Shown here in pieces: positions 12,361-23,196 of a stretch of DNA of 64,000 bases. Numbering within the stretch: the stretch's first letter is position 1; every line of letters begins with the position of its first letter. The translations under genes were made by a program, and so were the position numbers. The notes under the pieces were generated by a model. The model did no database searches and was not told where the DNA came from. It saw only the letters and a list, made by a program, of their open reading frames with translations. Origin of the DNA: Arbacia lixula (lineage: Eukaryota > Echinodermata > Echinoidea > Arbacioida > Arbaciidae); assembly GCA_963669155.1 (NCBI GenBank), contig OZ022576.1, positions 1,674,838 through 1,738,837 of the forward strand, in the 5' to 3' direction.

Positions 12361-13045
12361 ATCTCATAGGTGAGGAAGGGAAGGGCAAAGTGAATGGGAA
12401 TGGAAACTGATTGAAGTAGTAGGCTTACGTCATGAGAGAATGCCTATTACATGTACACAATTTTTCTATGAGAATTTGACAAACCACCAAACAAACATAC
12501 ATACAAACGTCCGTATGAACTTCTGCATTTTGTGATAATCATGGGTTAAAATCATGATATGGTGCATATTTTATAGTCAACGTTTCTCTGTTGCCATGTT
12601 AGACACGAGAAGGTAAAAGTAACGGTTGATAAATCATTGTATAAAATTTGATAGTAAAGGCGAAAGTAAAAAAAAAACCTAAATTGTAGCAGTAATTGCC
12701 GCCACCAATGTAGAAGAAGTAGTAGTGGTAGAAGTAGCAGTAATGATAGTAGTAGCAGGATCAGCAATGTTTTTTTTTAATATATGATTTATGTTTGTGC
12801 ATCTTGCTTTATTTAAAGGAATATCTGCCTCAACATTTGGCTTGAGGGATTTGGCCGCCTTCATCATGTTTGTTACCTTTATTTAATTCAAATAATTGTA
12901 TACTATAGCAATTAAAATTTCATTACTGTAAAGTAAAATACATTGGAGTATCTCGTTACGTCATTATGATTATACGTTTGTGTTATTTGTATGTAAAAGA
13001 TGATTATGTAGGAAATTAATGTTTCCAATTGAAAAAAGTAGTCGC
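12361..13045. other. gene-free DNA with degenerate AGT-rich patch
   Basis: A degenerate AGY-rich trinucleotide patch lies at 12700-12765. Otherwise there is nothing recognisable. Confidence 0.4.
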
Positions 13046-13081
13046 CGTATCAGTGGTAGCAGTAATATCAGTAGTGGTAAC

Positions 13082-13130
<49 letters not shown>

Positions 13131-13131
13131 A

Positions 13132-13191
<60 letters not shown>

Positions 13192-13266
13192 AAGTAGTAG
13201 TAGTAAAAGAAGAAGTAGTAGTAGTAGTAGTAGAAGTAGTAGTTAGGTAATAGTAGTAGTAGTAGC

Positions 13267-13297
<31 letters not shown>

Positions 13298-13340
13298 AAA
13301 TAAGTAGCAGTGGTAGTAGTCGTAGCAGCAGTAGGAGTAA
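13046..13340. repeat. (AGT)n trinucleotide repeat, about 290 bp
   Basis: A nearly continuous AGT array is interrupted by AAT, AGA and AGC variants. It reads as poly-Ser, poly-Val or similar in different frames, which explains two long low-complexity frames here. There is no sign of real coding around it. Confidence 0.9.
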
Positions 13341-15007
13341 GTACCATAAGGTGTTGTATTTAAGATATTAGTGGTGAGTTGTTGAAGTTGTTATCGCCAT
13401 TATAGAAGGAGAAATGAACATGTATAAAACGAAGAGAATCCTGTGTGTCAATTACCATTATAATGTTTCAAGGACGTGTGCAACCTTGAAATCTTCTGGT
13501 GAATATAAATCCCTGAAAAAGTGCTACAACTTAGGTTTGCGGGGTTATATATATTTTGTTGCTTCATTATCGTACCTACTAGTATCACAAGACAGCTTGA
13601 TTTTTTATCTTTACAATAATGTATCACTTGTAATGCTTTTGCAACCATTGAATGCGCAGATCATTTTAATATGCAGCAAGGTAAAAAAAAAATGTTCAAA
13701 ATTCAGTGTATTCCGTTTCTTTTGCACATAAAATGAGTTAGAATGATGTTGATGCGGCGATGCGTGAAAGTTCATTGTCACGGTAATACCATCCAAAGCA
13801 CATTACATCCTGGAAAGAAATGGAGCCTTCGGTGTTGAAAACAATTCATTTTGCAACATTTCATTTGTGGCTTTGTCTCACATTCGGGAATACTGCACAT
13901 TCCATGATTCCATAATCGCAGCAACTGGAACACTACTGTAAAAAGGATAATTAAGCTTTCTGATGATACCCCAGTCACGTAGGATAATGAAGCAACAAGC
14001 GATATATTAACCCTCAAACTTGAATACGATTTGGGGAATATTAAAACTTTCGGTAAGTCCATGTCGTTGTATTCTTTCAGGCTACTTGATCCAATTATGG
14101 GCTGAAGAAAGGAAAAGGAAGAATGAAAAGAGGAAGGTTGAATGTTTGTTATAATTAGTGTTTTAAAATGTTCCTTTCATTTCTTTACCTCCTAAGTGAG
14201 TCAAATATCTTGAAAGAACACAACCACATGGTGTTACCGAAAATTTTGATTTAAAAAAAACTCGTATTTATTAGTATACTCTCACCATTAAAACACTCAA
14301 TGAACAAATAAATTACTCATGTTGTGTTGCCATGTTTCTGCAGTTACTCTAAAAGTATACACCCACACTATGTTTTAAGCAGTATTTATTGCGATGAGTA
14401 ATCTTATTATCAATAATCTTGTATTTTGTAAGGAGGCCCTTAAGTGGCTAAAATTGACTTTCTTGTTTACCAAAAAACCTTGTCATATTGTTCTCAGCTG
14501 ATTCATCTGTTTATTTTTTTCTTTGTAAAATATATTTCTCTTGCATTTTTGTCAATGTGGTAATGAATGCACGAGTATAAATATCAACATCAATACATCA
14601 GTCCTTAGCCACTACAATCCTGCTTTTAACACGTATTGTGCCGTTGACACATTTATTCTTAAGTAGGACATACTACTCCCATATAGCACCATGTTGTCTG
14701 ATAATGAAAATTAAATGTAAAATTTAAAAAAATAAGACGGAAACCAATGCATCACATGCTTTTTACATAAAGAATCGCAAATGGAACGCTACTAATAGCT
14801 GAGAACATGATACCTAGTGAGCTGCAGAAAAGTGACCTAAACGGAAGTATGAATACACGTATCTACTCATTAGGAGATAGAAAATTGCGTCGTCTTTAGA
14901 AAGAAAAGCTCCTCCGACTCAGTTAGAGGCATAGTTGTGGCCTCTCTTCCAGCCTGCAGGAGTGCGTGTTGCTTCTTACCCATGCACTGCAAATTACAAT
15001 TTAATAT
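13341..15007. other. gene-free DNA
   Basis: Short frames only, none of a recognisable family. No RNA gene seen. Confidence 0.4.
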
Positions 15008-15283
15008 GGGGACCGTATCACAAAGGACTACGATTCATCACACGATCGACATATCCATCTCGTGACTGTTCTTTCGATCTACATATCACATTATGATCGA
15101 TTATAAATTACGATGATCACGACCATAGCCTGTGTGGATCTGTCGTAACTATACGATAGATTGCAAAATCATGCAAAGGCTTGCCTTAGACTTGCAATAG
15201 ATACAGTAGCAGTTATTGGCTTTGTGGGACGGAAGTTGCAATGTGTAACATGTTCACAGCCCATTATTTTTGATACGGGGCCC
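15008..15283. mobile_element. MITE with GGGCCCCGTATCA-type ends
   Basis: The left end GGGGACCGTATCACAAA is inverted at the right end, whose reverse complement reads GGGCCCCGTATCAAAAATA. The element is about 276 bp and has no coding capacity. Internally it is rich in CGATC/GATCG motifs with local inverted repeats. The ends are related to the three MITEs at 36.2-36.6 kb. A TA target duplication is possible (TA follows the right end). Confidence 0.6.
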
Positions 15284-16185
15284 TAGACATTTAAGCTAAG
15301 CAACCTATCTTCCTCCCTCTACCCTTTATAAGAAAGATGTAAGACTAGTATGCGTGTATTCCGTGTAGATTCGGTTGTGAAGCGCTTGGAGCCTAGCACC
15401 GAGGCTACTTTTCATCCCATACGTGCGAAAATGAAACATGCCGCATTCGTCAATTGACAACCTTCGCCTTTCGCCTTTTTGAAAATTTGAAGACGCTAAG
15501 TAATTACTGTCAGCGTGCAGCTCAGGTGGTCGATCCCTAATCTTTGATTAACCAGTATTGTCCAGCAGTCACGAAAATCTGCCCGAGATTTGGCTGTTTG
15601 CGTGCATCGAAGCAAAAAAAATGGGGAGATAAACATGTTTTGTAACACCATTTGTAAAGCCGACATTAGATATCCTGCGTTAAGCACGTAAAATGTACGT
15701 AGTGTTTTAGAAATATGGGAACCATGGCAACAACAGCAATGCTCAGAGCTCATCGTGCTCATTGGTCGTTTCATGCTAGTTAAACAAATCGAAAAGAATT
15801 AAGATCATGCCCTCTTTTATTTGTTGTCATCAGCATAGAACGAAAATAAAACTGCAGCTTATTGCTAGCATTTAAAGGCTGAGAGCATTATTACATTACA
15901 TTAAAGCTTGTCACGAAAAAAAGGAAATCAAAAAAAAAAAAACATTTCTTAGAGCACATACATGAGCATGGTGTAAGCTTGTTCACATTCATTCCTTAAT
16001 TACCTCTGTGCGTACTACATGTGAATTATCTATTATATCAATACATATAAAACATATATGTAACCATGTGCCTGGCATGGAAATAATTGGTGGATCATTG
16101 ATTCATGTTAAATCTGCCGTTCCTGCGCTTCACCACCACATACTCTTTGTGAGATCGTAACATAAAACACGTTTCCCTTCTCCCC
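15284..16185. other. gene-free DNA
   Basis: Nothing recognisable except an A-run near 15930-15942. A 92-codon minus-strand frame at 15774-15496 shows no known domain. Confidence 0.4.
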
Positions 16186-16194
16186 CCCCCCCCC

Positions 16195-16230
<36 letters not shown>

Positions 16231-16278
16231 CCTCCCTCTATCTCTCTATCTCTCTCTCTCTCTCTCTCTCCCTCTATC

Positions 16279-16316
<38 letters not shown>
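16186..16316. repeat. (CT)n microsatellite with CTAT interruptions
   Basis: About 130 bp of CT dinucleotides after a C run. It includes two similar blocks separated by CTATCTCTCTATCTC, suggesting an internal duplication. It gives chance Arg-Glu frames on the minus strand. Confidence 0.9.
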
Positions 16317-16319
<3 letters not shown>

Positions 16320-18434
16320 TCTCTTATGCAATACTTAAGTACATGGAAGTAGGCTAAAAAAAAAAAAGAAGCAAACAATGCTGAGGTGTTGGTAACGACC
16401 GTGACCGTGACAGAAACAAGAATCGCCAGTAAGGAAATCATTCCATTTAGACCTACGTTCGTGAAGTGATGACGAAATAAGTAAACGCCCTTAAGTATGA
16501 GCATCACCCAATACTACCAACTATACAAATGCATGAATCTAAACAAATGCAAAAACAGGAGGAGGTATCGTTTACTATCTCTGTATAATTATGACATGAG
16601 GGGCCTTAGAAAGGCATTAGTTGTAAATTAAAGGTTCTTTTTATTAATAATGTAATATCTTTAATTTGGTAGTGCTTTGATTGCAAAATTCCCTAAGGAC
16701 ATGTTCATTCGTACAGACTACAGGACGCGCATCTTCAACATGAAGGGGCAATCACGAGTACTACTTCAAATTGTATTCATATTCCGGTGATAAGCTGGTG
16801 ATAATGAGGATGACAATCAAACCTCATCTATAAATCTAGCCTGACTTTACGTCTTTAGAGGATGCACTAGCAAAGAAAAGAAGATAATTGATATCTCATA
16901 AAGGTGTGTATGCCTGTTTTGAGGGCTAAATGTTTACGTCTTTTCAGTTCATGTCCATCAATGAAACGACTTCTATCACAGAAAAAATCACAAACTGCTA
17001 GTCTAATGTATTTACAACTTGATTCCCATTGTGAACGTGTGGCTATAAAAGCAGATGGGTGTGATAGTGCAAGTATGAATAAAGCATCAGAGTGAAATAA
17101 TACCTTGTTGAAACTTGATCATTTCTGGAATATTTTAAGGCAACATTGCTAACAGAAAAGGGCTTTTTGACATACATTAGTTTAGATAGATGTATACTCG
17201 GCAAATTCTCAACGTCTCTGTTCAGTACGCTATCCAGGGAAAGGCGAAAGATGTGTTTGTAGTCATTTCTATTGTTTCAACGCCAACCCTTTTAAAGAAA
17301 CAAATGTGATAAAGTCAAAGTTAAAATGCATTTCAGTAAATTTCTCTGTAGTACTAGTATATACATTAACTTATACGACCATGGTATGCCACATACCTCG
17401 ATGCATTGCATGTAGTTTTTACCATTAAGAAGTATAAATATTGGATGTTTCATGCATTTGTGATGTTTCAGTATTATCCGATACTTATTTGTACTAACAC
17501 AATGCGTGGTACGTGTATACAGTTCACACCCAATGTGTGATGTGGTTCGCTTAACTCAATTATTCGAATGAGGAGTTTGCGGTGACTGTCCAGCTCTGCT
17601 TATTTTGGTTCCTTCATCTACTTTCTTAGATTATGTCCTCTACCCTCGGGGTATGACCTTTTCCTTTAATACGCCTACAACTGTGATGCAGGAAGAATGC
17701 TTTAATACAACTTATTTTTCTTCACGAGCATCTCGAATGCCTTAAAAAATACTGCTCCAAAGGTGTGGGCTAGCAACTGTCCTACGTGGCTTAAAGGATT
17801 TCAATATGAATTATTGTGTATCACTTTCACAGGCCTAATATACGAAATGAAATGATATCACGATCGAACGAAGAAAACACAGTCTGGGAATACCGATTAG
17901 AATATAAGCATTGAAAACTGGATCTTAGTGGAATTATATGGTCAGTTACAAATTGAATTGACCTATTGCTGGATTGTATTTTTTTTTTGTTCGAGCACTT
18001 GAAGACCTTTTCCTGCAACTGCATTTTGAGTACCATAATCAAAGCGACTCAAGCTGACTAATATTATAAACACGGTGATGTCCTGGCTTTTTTCTGATTG
18101 TGTAGTCAATTGCAAGAGTATAATTATCAGCTCAAAATTGACCTTTATAGGTTAAAAAAACATTGTTGTTGCATTGATTAAAGGATTTGGACGACTGTTT
18201 AATATAAGAGTGAATACTAGAAGTTCAAGTGGATAATTAATGAGTGTGTGTAACATAATCTGAGTTTCATGGACATTGTTTAAAGAATATGAGTCGTTTC
18301 AGAAGGTGTTAAAGCAAGTGACCTCGATAACTTTGTGCTGGTACCGGAAGCATCGCGGATCTTTTGAACGGATGTTATTTCAAAACGCCACCCCTCCCCC
18401 TCGTTCCCGTCCCAAAGGCCGTAGAGGTGTAAAC
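16317..18434. other. gene-free DNA
   Basis: No gene recognised. Several short frames of 60-77 codons occur on both strands without familiar motifs. Confidence 0.4.
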
Positions 18435-18452
18435 AGGGGGGGGGGGGGGGGG
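18435..18452 (+). repeat. poly(G) run
   Basis: A G run of about 17 bp. Similar G or C homopolymers occur at 32323-32340, 46854-46867 and 52140-52157. Confidence 0.85.
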
Positions 18453-18596
18453 CGGCATTGTAGCAAGCCATATGTTAGATGATTTTCCCCCTTTGGGGTA
18501 ATTCGATTCCTGACGGGAACACGTACGTTTTATCAAAAGTTACAAAAAAGAGCTTGAACATGATTAAAAGAGAGGAAGAGGCTAAATGGGAACTTA

Positions 18597-18870
18597 TCAG
18601 GAGGTTCTACTTGAAACAAACACGTCTTTCACGGTCTCTCCTTCCACACCTTGGGTCTGTCTATCCTGTTGAAGCAACATGCTACTTGAAGATAAATACG
18701 TATTAAGTGCAGGCACCAAGTTCAGGAAATGAAGCAAGTCAGGTAATATATTGATGACCACCTGTTCAGAGTAAATGGCGAACAGTACTGCAACCCTGAA
18801 CCACCATGAAAAGGTCAAATGCTTCAAATCACCATACGTGTCAGTATAGTCAGCGTGGTCACACTCAATG
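18597..18870 (-). other. coding-like open segment, unidentified
   Basis: This is the C-terminal part of a 155-codon minus-strand frame (19064-18597). The upstream half is T-rich and looks non-coding. The part from about 18870 down has mixed composition, with a hydrophobic stretch around FRVAVLFAIYSEQVVINIL and a polar end (LLQQDRQTQGVEGETVKDVF). I do not recognise a family. Chance openness cannot be excluded, and no supporting splice sites were found. Confidence 0.15.
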
Positions 18871-19140
18871 AACGGGAAATGAATACGTCTTATACCATTG
18901 TCATTGTGTGGCAGGCAATGGGAGTGAGTAACCAACAATGGAGCATGTTTGCTATAAAAAAAATAATAAAAAAAGAGAGAGGAAAAGCTGGAGTGGGTGT
19001 CATAAATATGAACACAAAAACTTACACACGCAAACAGACACACAGACACACGCATCGCATACAATCACCCCATATAAAATAATACCACATACACGCTCAC
19101 TAGCATAATCTACTCACACACATACATACACACCACATTC

Positions 19141-20994
19141 CGGTAGAGAGGTCTGGACTGGACTTGACTTTGGTGTTTTATTATCCAATCGAATGAACAA
19201 AACACATATCAAAATACAAATACAATTAATGCCATCAAATACATGTAGGCTAAAAGAATGTCAGACATTTAAGCGATATGTGTGTTTGTTTCCTCTTTGC
19301 TGTCCACTGGTAATAATTCATTGGTGGGAATGGTGGGTGGCTATTTTACATCCCTTTCCGTTCTTCACTATCATTCATCATTTACGTGATTAATCCTATT
19401 TCATTTATCCACGCTCAAATCTTAACCTACCTATCAACGGAAAAATTGGCACCTTCAATAGATTAAGTCCTCCTACGGTATACTTTTTGAAACAAGTTGA
19501 ATTTCAATCAGGTTGATATTCACAGAAATTTTGAGTTATTTTGAGGGTGGCAGTGGGGCTTCAGTATCCGGCAGTAAAAACAAATACATACATATATGTT
19601 TCTGGCGGATGATAGAGTATATAGGGAAACAGCCAAGCCCGACGTATTTTATACGATAAAAGTACGCCCTTGGAAACTACATGGGTTTAATCACCTCACC
19701 CCATGTCCCCTTCCCCCCTTCCCCGATACATAATTGTACTTATGTGAGCATCGTGATAGTGTCTGTATAATGTCAATGTAGCTTTGAGCACTTTGTTGAA
19801 TAAAGCAGTGGATTATTAATTGATTTATCGTGGCATCGTTGTTGCAGGATTGCATGTACATCTTAAAAATATGCCCACTGTATGATTAACATTGTAGCAC
19901 ATCGCACATCGTAATATTTATATACATACTAGTACAATGTAGTTGTACAAAGTTGTCGTATCATTCTGTTTGGTCATTTTAGTAAATTGATATACACGTT
20001 ACAAACAATACAAAAATGATGAGGTAACTGGAAGATATTTGGAGTGGGCCGGCGTGGGAGAGGGACGCGTGGGTTAATTTTTGTTTGTAAATTTGAGTCC
20101 TATTATTTTTCCCCAGTCAAGTGGGTGAAAATGTGATACTTGATGGGCTTGTGAGGAGAAGCTGGCAGACTGTTTATATATCTGCAATTTGACCTTTCAA
20201 AATGATGAAAACCCAACCATCCAATTAACATCAGCTTACTATTACATATTGGATACGACATTCATTGAGAGTTATCATAACCGAGACAAAGGTCTGTCGT
20301 GCAAAATGCGGACACGAAGCAGAATAAAAAGAGCCAGAAACACGACACACTTCGGGGTAAAATACATATAAAGTTATGATATCAACACCTGCGCTTCACT
20401 GTGATGATAAGATGAGTCATATTGTATCTTTTATCTGCAAAGCCGTGCAGACTAGATCGTTGGGATGTCTGAATAGAAAAAAACATCCAAAGATTACTTC
20501 CATCTGTAGATTAAGCTTCCACCTACATGTACATCATGTACTATCCTTCAGTATTTCAAGAATAATCCTCAGAATTTGACATGCATTAGAAGTATTGTCA
20601 CTAGAATCGCATGGTACTTTTAAATTGTCCTAAGCTCGATTAACCCTTTTAGTACCAGGAGCTTGCAGGTCTGTACACGCTTTACTGGATTCGTACGGCT
20701 TGGTACTTGCAGTATCAAATCTCGCTTACAACGCGCCTATTGTGGCTAAAAGACTGAGATTGTATACCAAATGGAAAACGGATGAAGTGAAGATGCGCCA
20801 TGATTCAAAAAAGTCCATTAATTGTGGATGTTATCGTGGATCATGTTGTAGATTCCTTAACTTCCTTATACTCTTCATCGGATTTATCGATGGAGGCTTC
20901 ATTCTTTTGAAAATGCTTTTTACTCCATTTTCTTTTGGCAACAGCTCAAACTAAAAATATACAACTCCTGTAACAACATGTACTAGAATAGGAC
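19141..20994. other. gene-free DNA
   Basis: No gene or element recognised. Preceding it, 19020-19135 is CA-rich. Confidence 0.4.
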
Positions 20995-21575
20995 TTAAAG
21001 GGTTACTAAATTAGAAAAATAAGTTCTCACTAATCTATATAAAATTATCCACTAGAAGCGAATTTCACATTCGTTTGCCGCAATAAAGTCTCACTGTGAT
21101 GAAAATTTGAAGAAAAAAAAACGCACACCTCCAGTGACGTCATAAAAGTCAAAATGCCATAAATGTCAACGACGTAAATAAAATATTGTATGCACGCCGT
21201 TCAAACAATACATTACTAATGGGAATCCCAAAGCTTGTCCGAGGTTTGTCCGAGTAGCAACAGCTAATAGATTCAAAGTGAATTCCATCCATTGAATATA
21301 AATGACAAGATACAGGTGAATGCAACAACGCGTTGGGGAAAGTTGTGAATACATTTATACGAAAATGGTCTATTGTTGACTTCCGTACACGCCGTTGGCA
21401 TGTATGGCATTTTGACTTTTCTGACGTCACTGGAGATATGCGGCTTGTTTTTTTTTTTTTCAAATTTACGTCAAAATGAGACTTTATTGCGGCAAATAAA
21501 TGTGAAATTCGTCTTCAGTGGATAATTTTACATATTTTAGTGGGAACTTATTTTTCTAACTTAGTAACCCTTTAA
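20995..21575. mobile_element. TTAA-flanked MITE with long terminal inverted repeats
   Basis: TTAA at 20995-20998 and 21572-21575 flank an element whose two ends both begin AGGGTTACTAARTTAGAAAA. The inverted repeats run about 175 bp (20999-21175 and 21389-21571), with roughly one mismatch every 6-10 bases and a shared internal CCAGTGACGTCA block. The central 215 bp are unique. TTAA duplication is the piggyBac hallmark, but the AGGG terminus is not the usual CCY start, so superfamily assignment stays open. A 104-codon minus-strand frame inside is a by-product of the repeat. Confidence 0.75.
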
Positions 21576-22229
21576 CCATTCTGCTCCAACTGTACCAAAT
21601 AAAATGCTGCATTATGGGGAGTATGTACATTATTGGTAACAAGATGCACACAATGCTCAGAAAGAATAAAATGGCATTAAGTCCCACTTGAAAATATGTA
21701 TACATTCCACAAATATCAGAGCGTTTACAAATTATATCAAAATCAAGAACATAACAAATGATAACTATTTATAAAGGGGAGTGAAGATGGACAACACCAT
21801 ATTATTAAAGCAGCTAGCACAACTGTACCCTAATCCGGGACTTAGCCTGGGCCTTCGTTTGTAATCCCCTTAGCAGTATAGCAACAGCAAAAGGGCAGAT
21901 TCAAGGAACTGAATCGAGCCGGAAGATGTCTACTATTGACATGATTGAGGTATTGAAGTATTATTTTCATTTAGGTCACATAGAGGGGGGGGCATTCAGT
22001 AATCATGGCATAGAAAGTCACCATTGGAGAACACATAATGTGGAGATGAATAGATGAGTGAACTAATTCAGAAACAAAGTCTTGAACTCACGATTTGTGT
22101 ACTATGTAAGAGTGGTACTATGTCATCACACTTCACAAGCCATCAACTTTTTGTTGATTTCTTACATCAATTGTTGATGATTATTGTTAATTTTGTTTTG
22201 GAATTTAATTGAATTTAGTTGAAAATGAA
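21576..22229. other. gene-free DNA
   Basis: Nothing recognisable; a GGGGGG run lies at 21986-21992. Confidence 0.4.
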
Positions 22230-23196
22230 CCAAGTTGTCTCTAATGCTAAATATGTTACTCATTGCGGATAGATGGCTACTGATAATCGTTTGTCTCGCA
22301 ATGTAAGGTAAACGGTATCGAAAAGATCACGACGTTTCGTGTGCCGCCTGGAAAGCCATGGCATCCGCACGGTTTTCCGATCAGATACCACCCTCCGACA
22401 ACAACTAACACGCCCCAAAGATCCTATCCCTCAACACAGACGGGACGGAATCGTGTACAACATCCCTTGCAAAGGGTGTGACCGTTCATACATCGGTGAA
22501 ACTGCCCGACCGATTTCTGAAAGAATTTCTGAGCATAAGAGGGATGTCAGGCTCCGCCGGACTGACAGCTCAGCAGTAGCTGAACATGCATGGGATAACC
22601 AGCACCAGCCAGACTGGGATGGGGTTCAGTGCATCTCCCAAGAACGGCACTGGTACACACGTAGGGTTAAGGAAGCTATCAATATCCGTCTCAATCCCAA
22701 CAATTTCAATCGAGACAACGGGATCGATATCCCCGATTTTTGGAATCGTACGATACGCCGCCATGACACTCCTCGCCATGACACTCGACCGCCTTTCGAT
22801 ACGACTTAACAGCCCGTTGTTAGTCTATAGCCAGCCTTTCTTACCGCCCAACAATGTGCTGATTTTAGCGACTCTTGGACTTGTTGGTCGCCCGTAATTA
22901 CCGGCCTGTGGCTTTGTCCCTCTTGTCCTTTGTCGGTAACTTGTTACCGCCGGTCAATGCGAGGCGCATCAACGGTCTATTGTTGGTCAAGTACCCGGAT
23001 ACGCCGGCTATTAGTATTGGACCATTTATATTTAGTGCGCTGCACTGACCATAGGGTATTTAAACCCCTGCTTACTACAATTTTGTATCACACCTGACGA
23101 AGTGTTGCAGCGGCACACGAAACGTCGTGATCTTTTCGATACCGTTTACCTTACATTGCGAGACAAACGATTATCAGTAGCCAAGTTGTCTCTAAT
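22230..23196 (+). mobile_element. internally deleted Penelope-like element with inverted terminal pseudo-LTR pieces
   Basis: The 16-mer CCAAGTTGTCTCTAAT occurs at 22230-22245 and 23181-23196 and looks like a 14-16 bp target-site duplication. Inside it, 22274-22347 and 23110-23183 are perfect reverse complements over 74 bp. Between them lies only the C-terminal GIY-YIG endonuclease part of a Penelope ORF. A 28-bp extension (22246-22273) lies outside the left repeat; Penelope elements are known to carry short terminal extensions and repeats in inverted orientation. The reverse-transcriptase domain is absent, so the copy is non-autonomous. The perfect repeat identity suggests a fairly recent insertion. 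Confidence 0.85.
22348..22809 (+). pseudogene. C-terminal GIY-YIG endonuclease fragment of a Penelope-like ORF
   Basis: About 153 codons are open to a stop at 22807-22809; the frame enters from the left inverted repeat with no ATG. Counting from a GTG at 22339, the fragment shows GIVYNIPC (residues 37-44), SYIGET (50-55), the catalytic-type Arg in SERISEHKR (62), and a CCHH zinc-binding set typical of Penelope endonucleases: C44, C47, H83, H89. It also has a Glu in VKEAINIR (112) and NRDNG near residue 124. Complete Penelope proteins carry an RT domain N-terminal to this module; here it is deleted at the inverted-repeat junction. The remaining domain has no stop or frameshift, but it has no start codon or promoter of its own. 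Confidence 0.85.

Noticed and set aside
13019..13250. Poly-Ser and poly-Val frames
   Set aside because: Translation of the AGT array.
21149..21463. 104-codon minus-strand frame as a gene
   Set aside because: It lies wholly inside the TTAA-flanked MITE and overlaps its inverted repeats.
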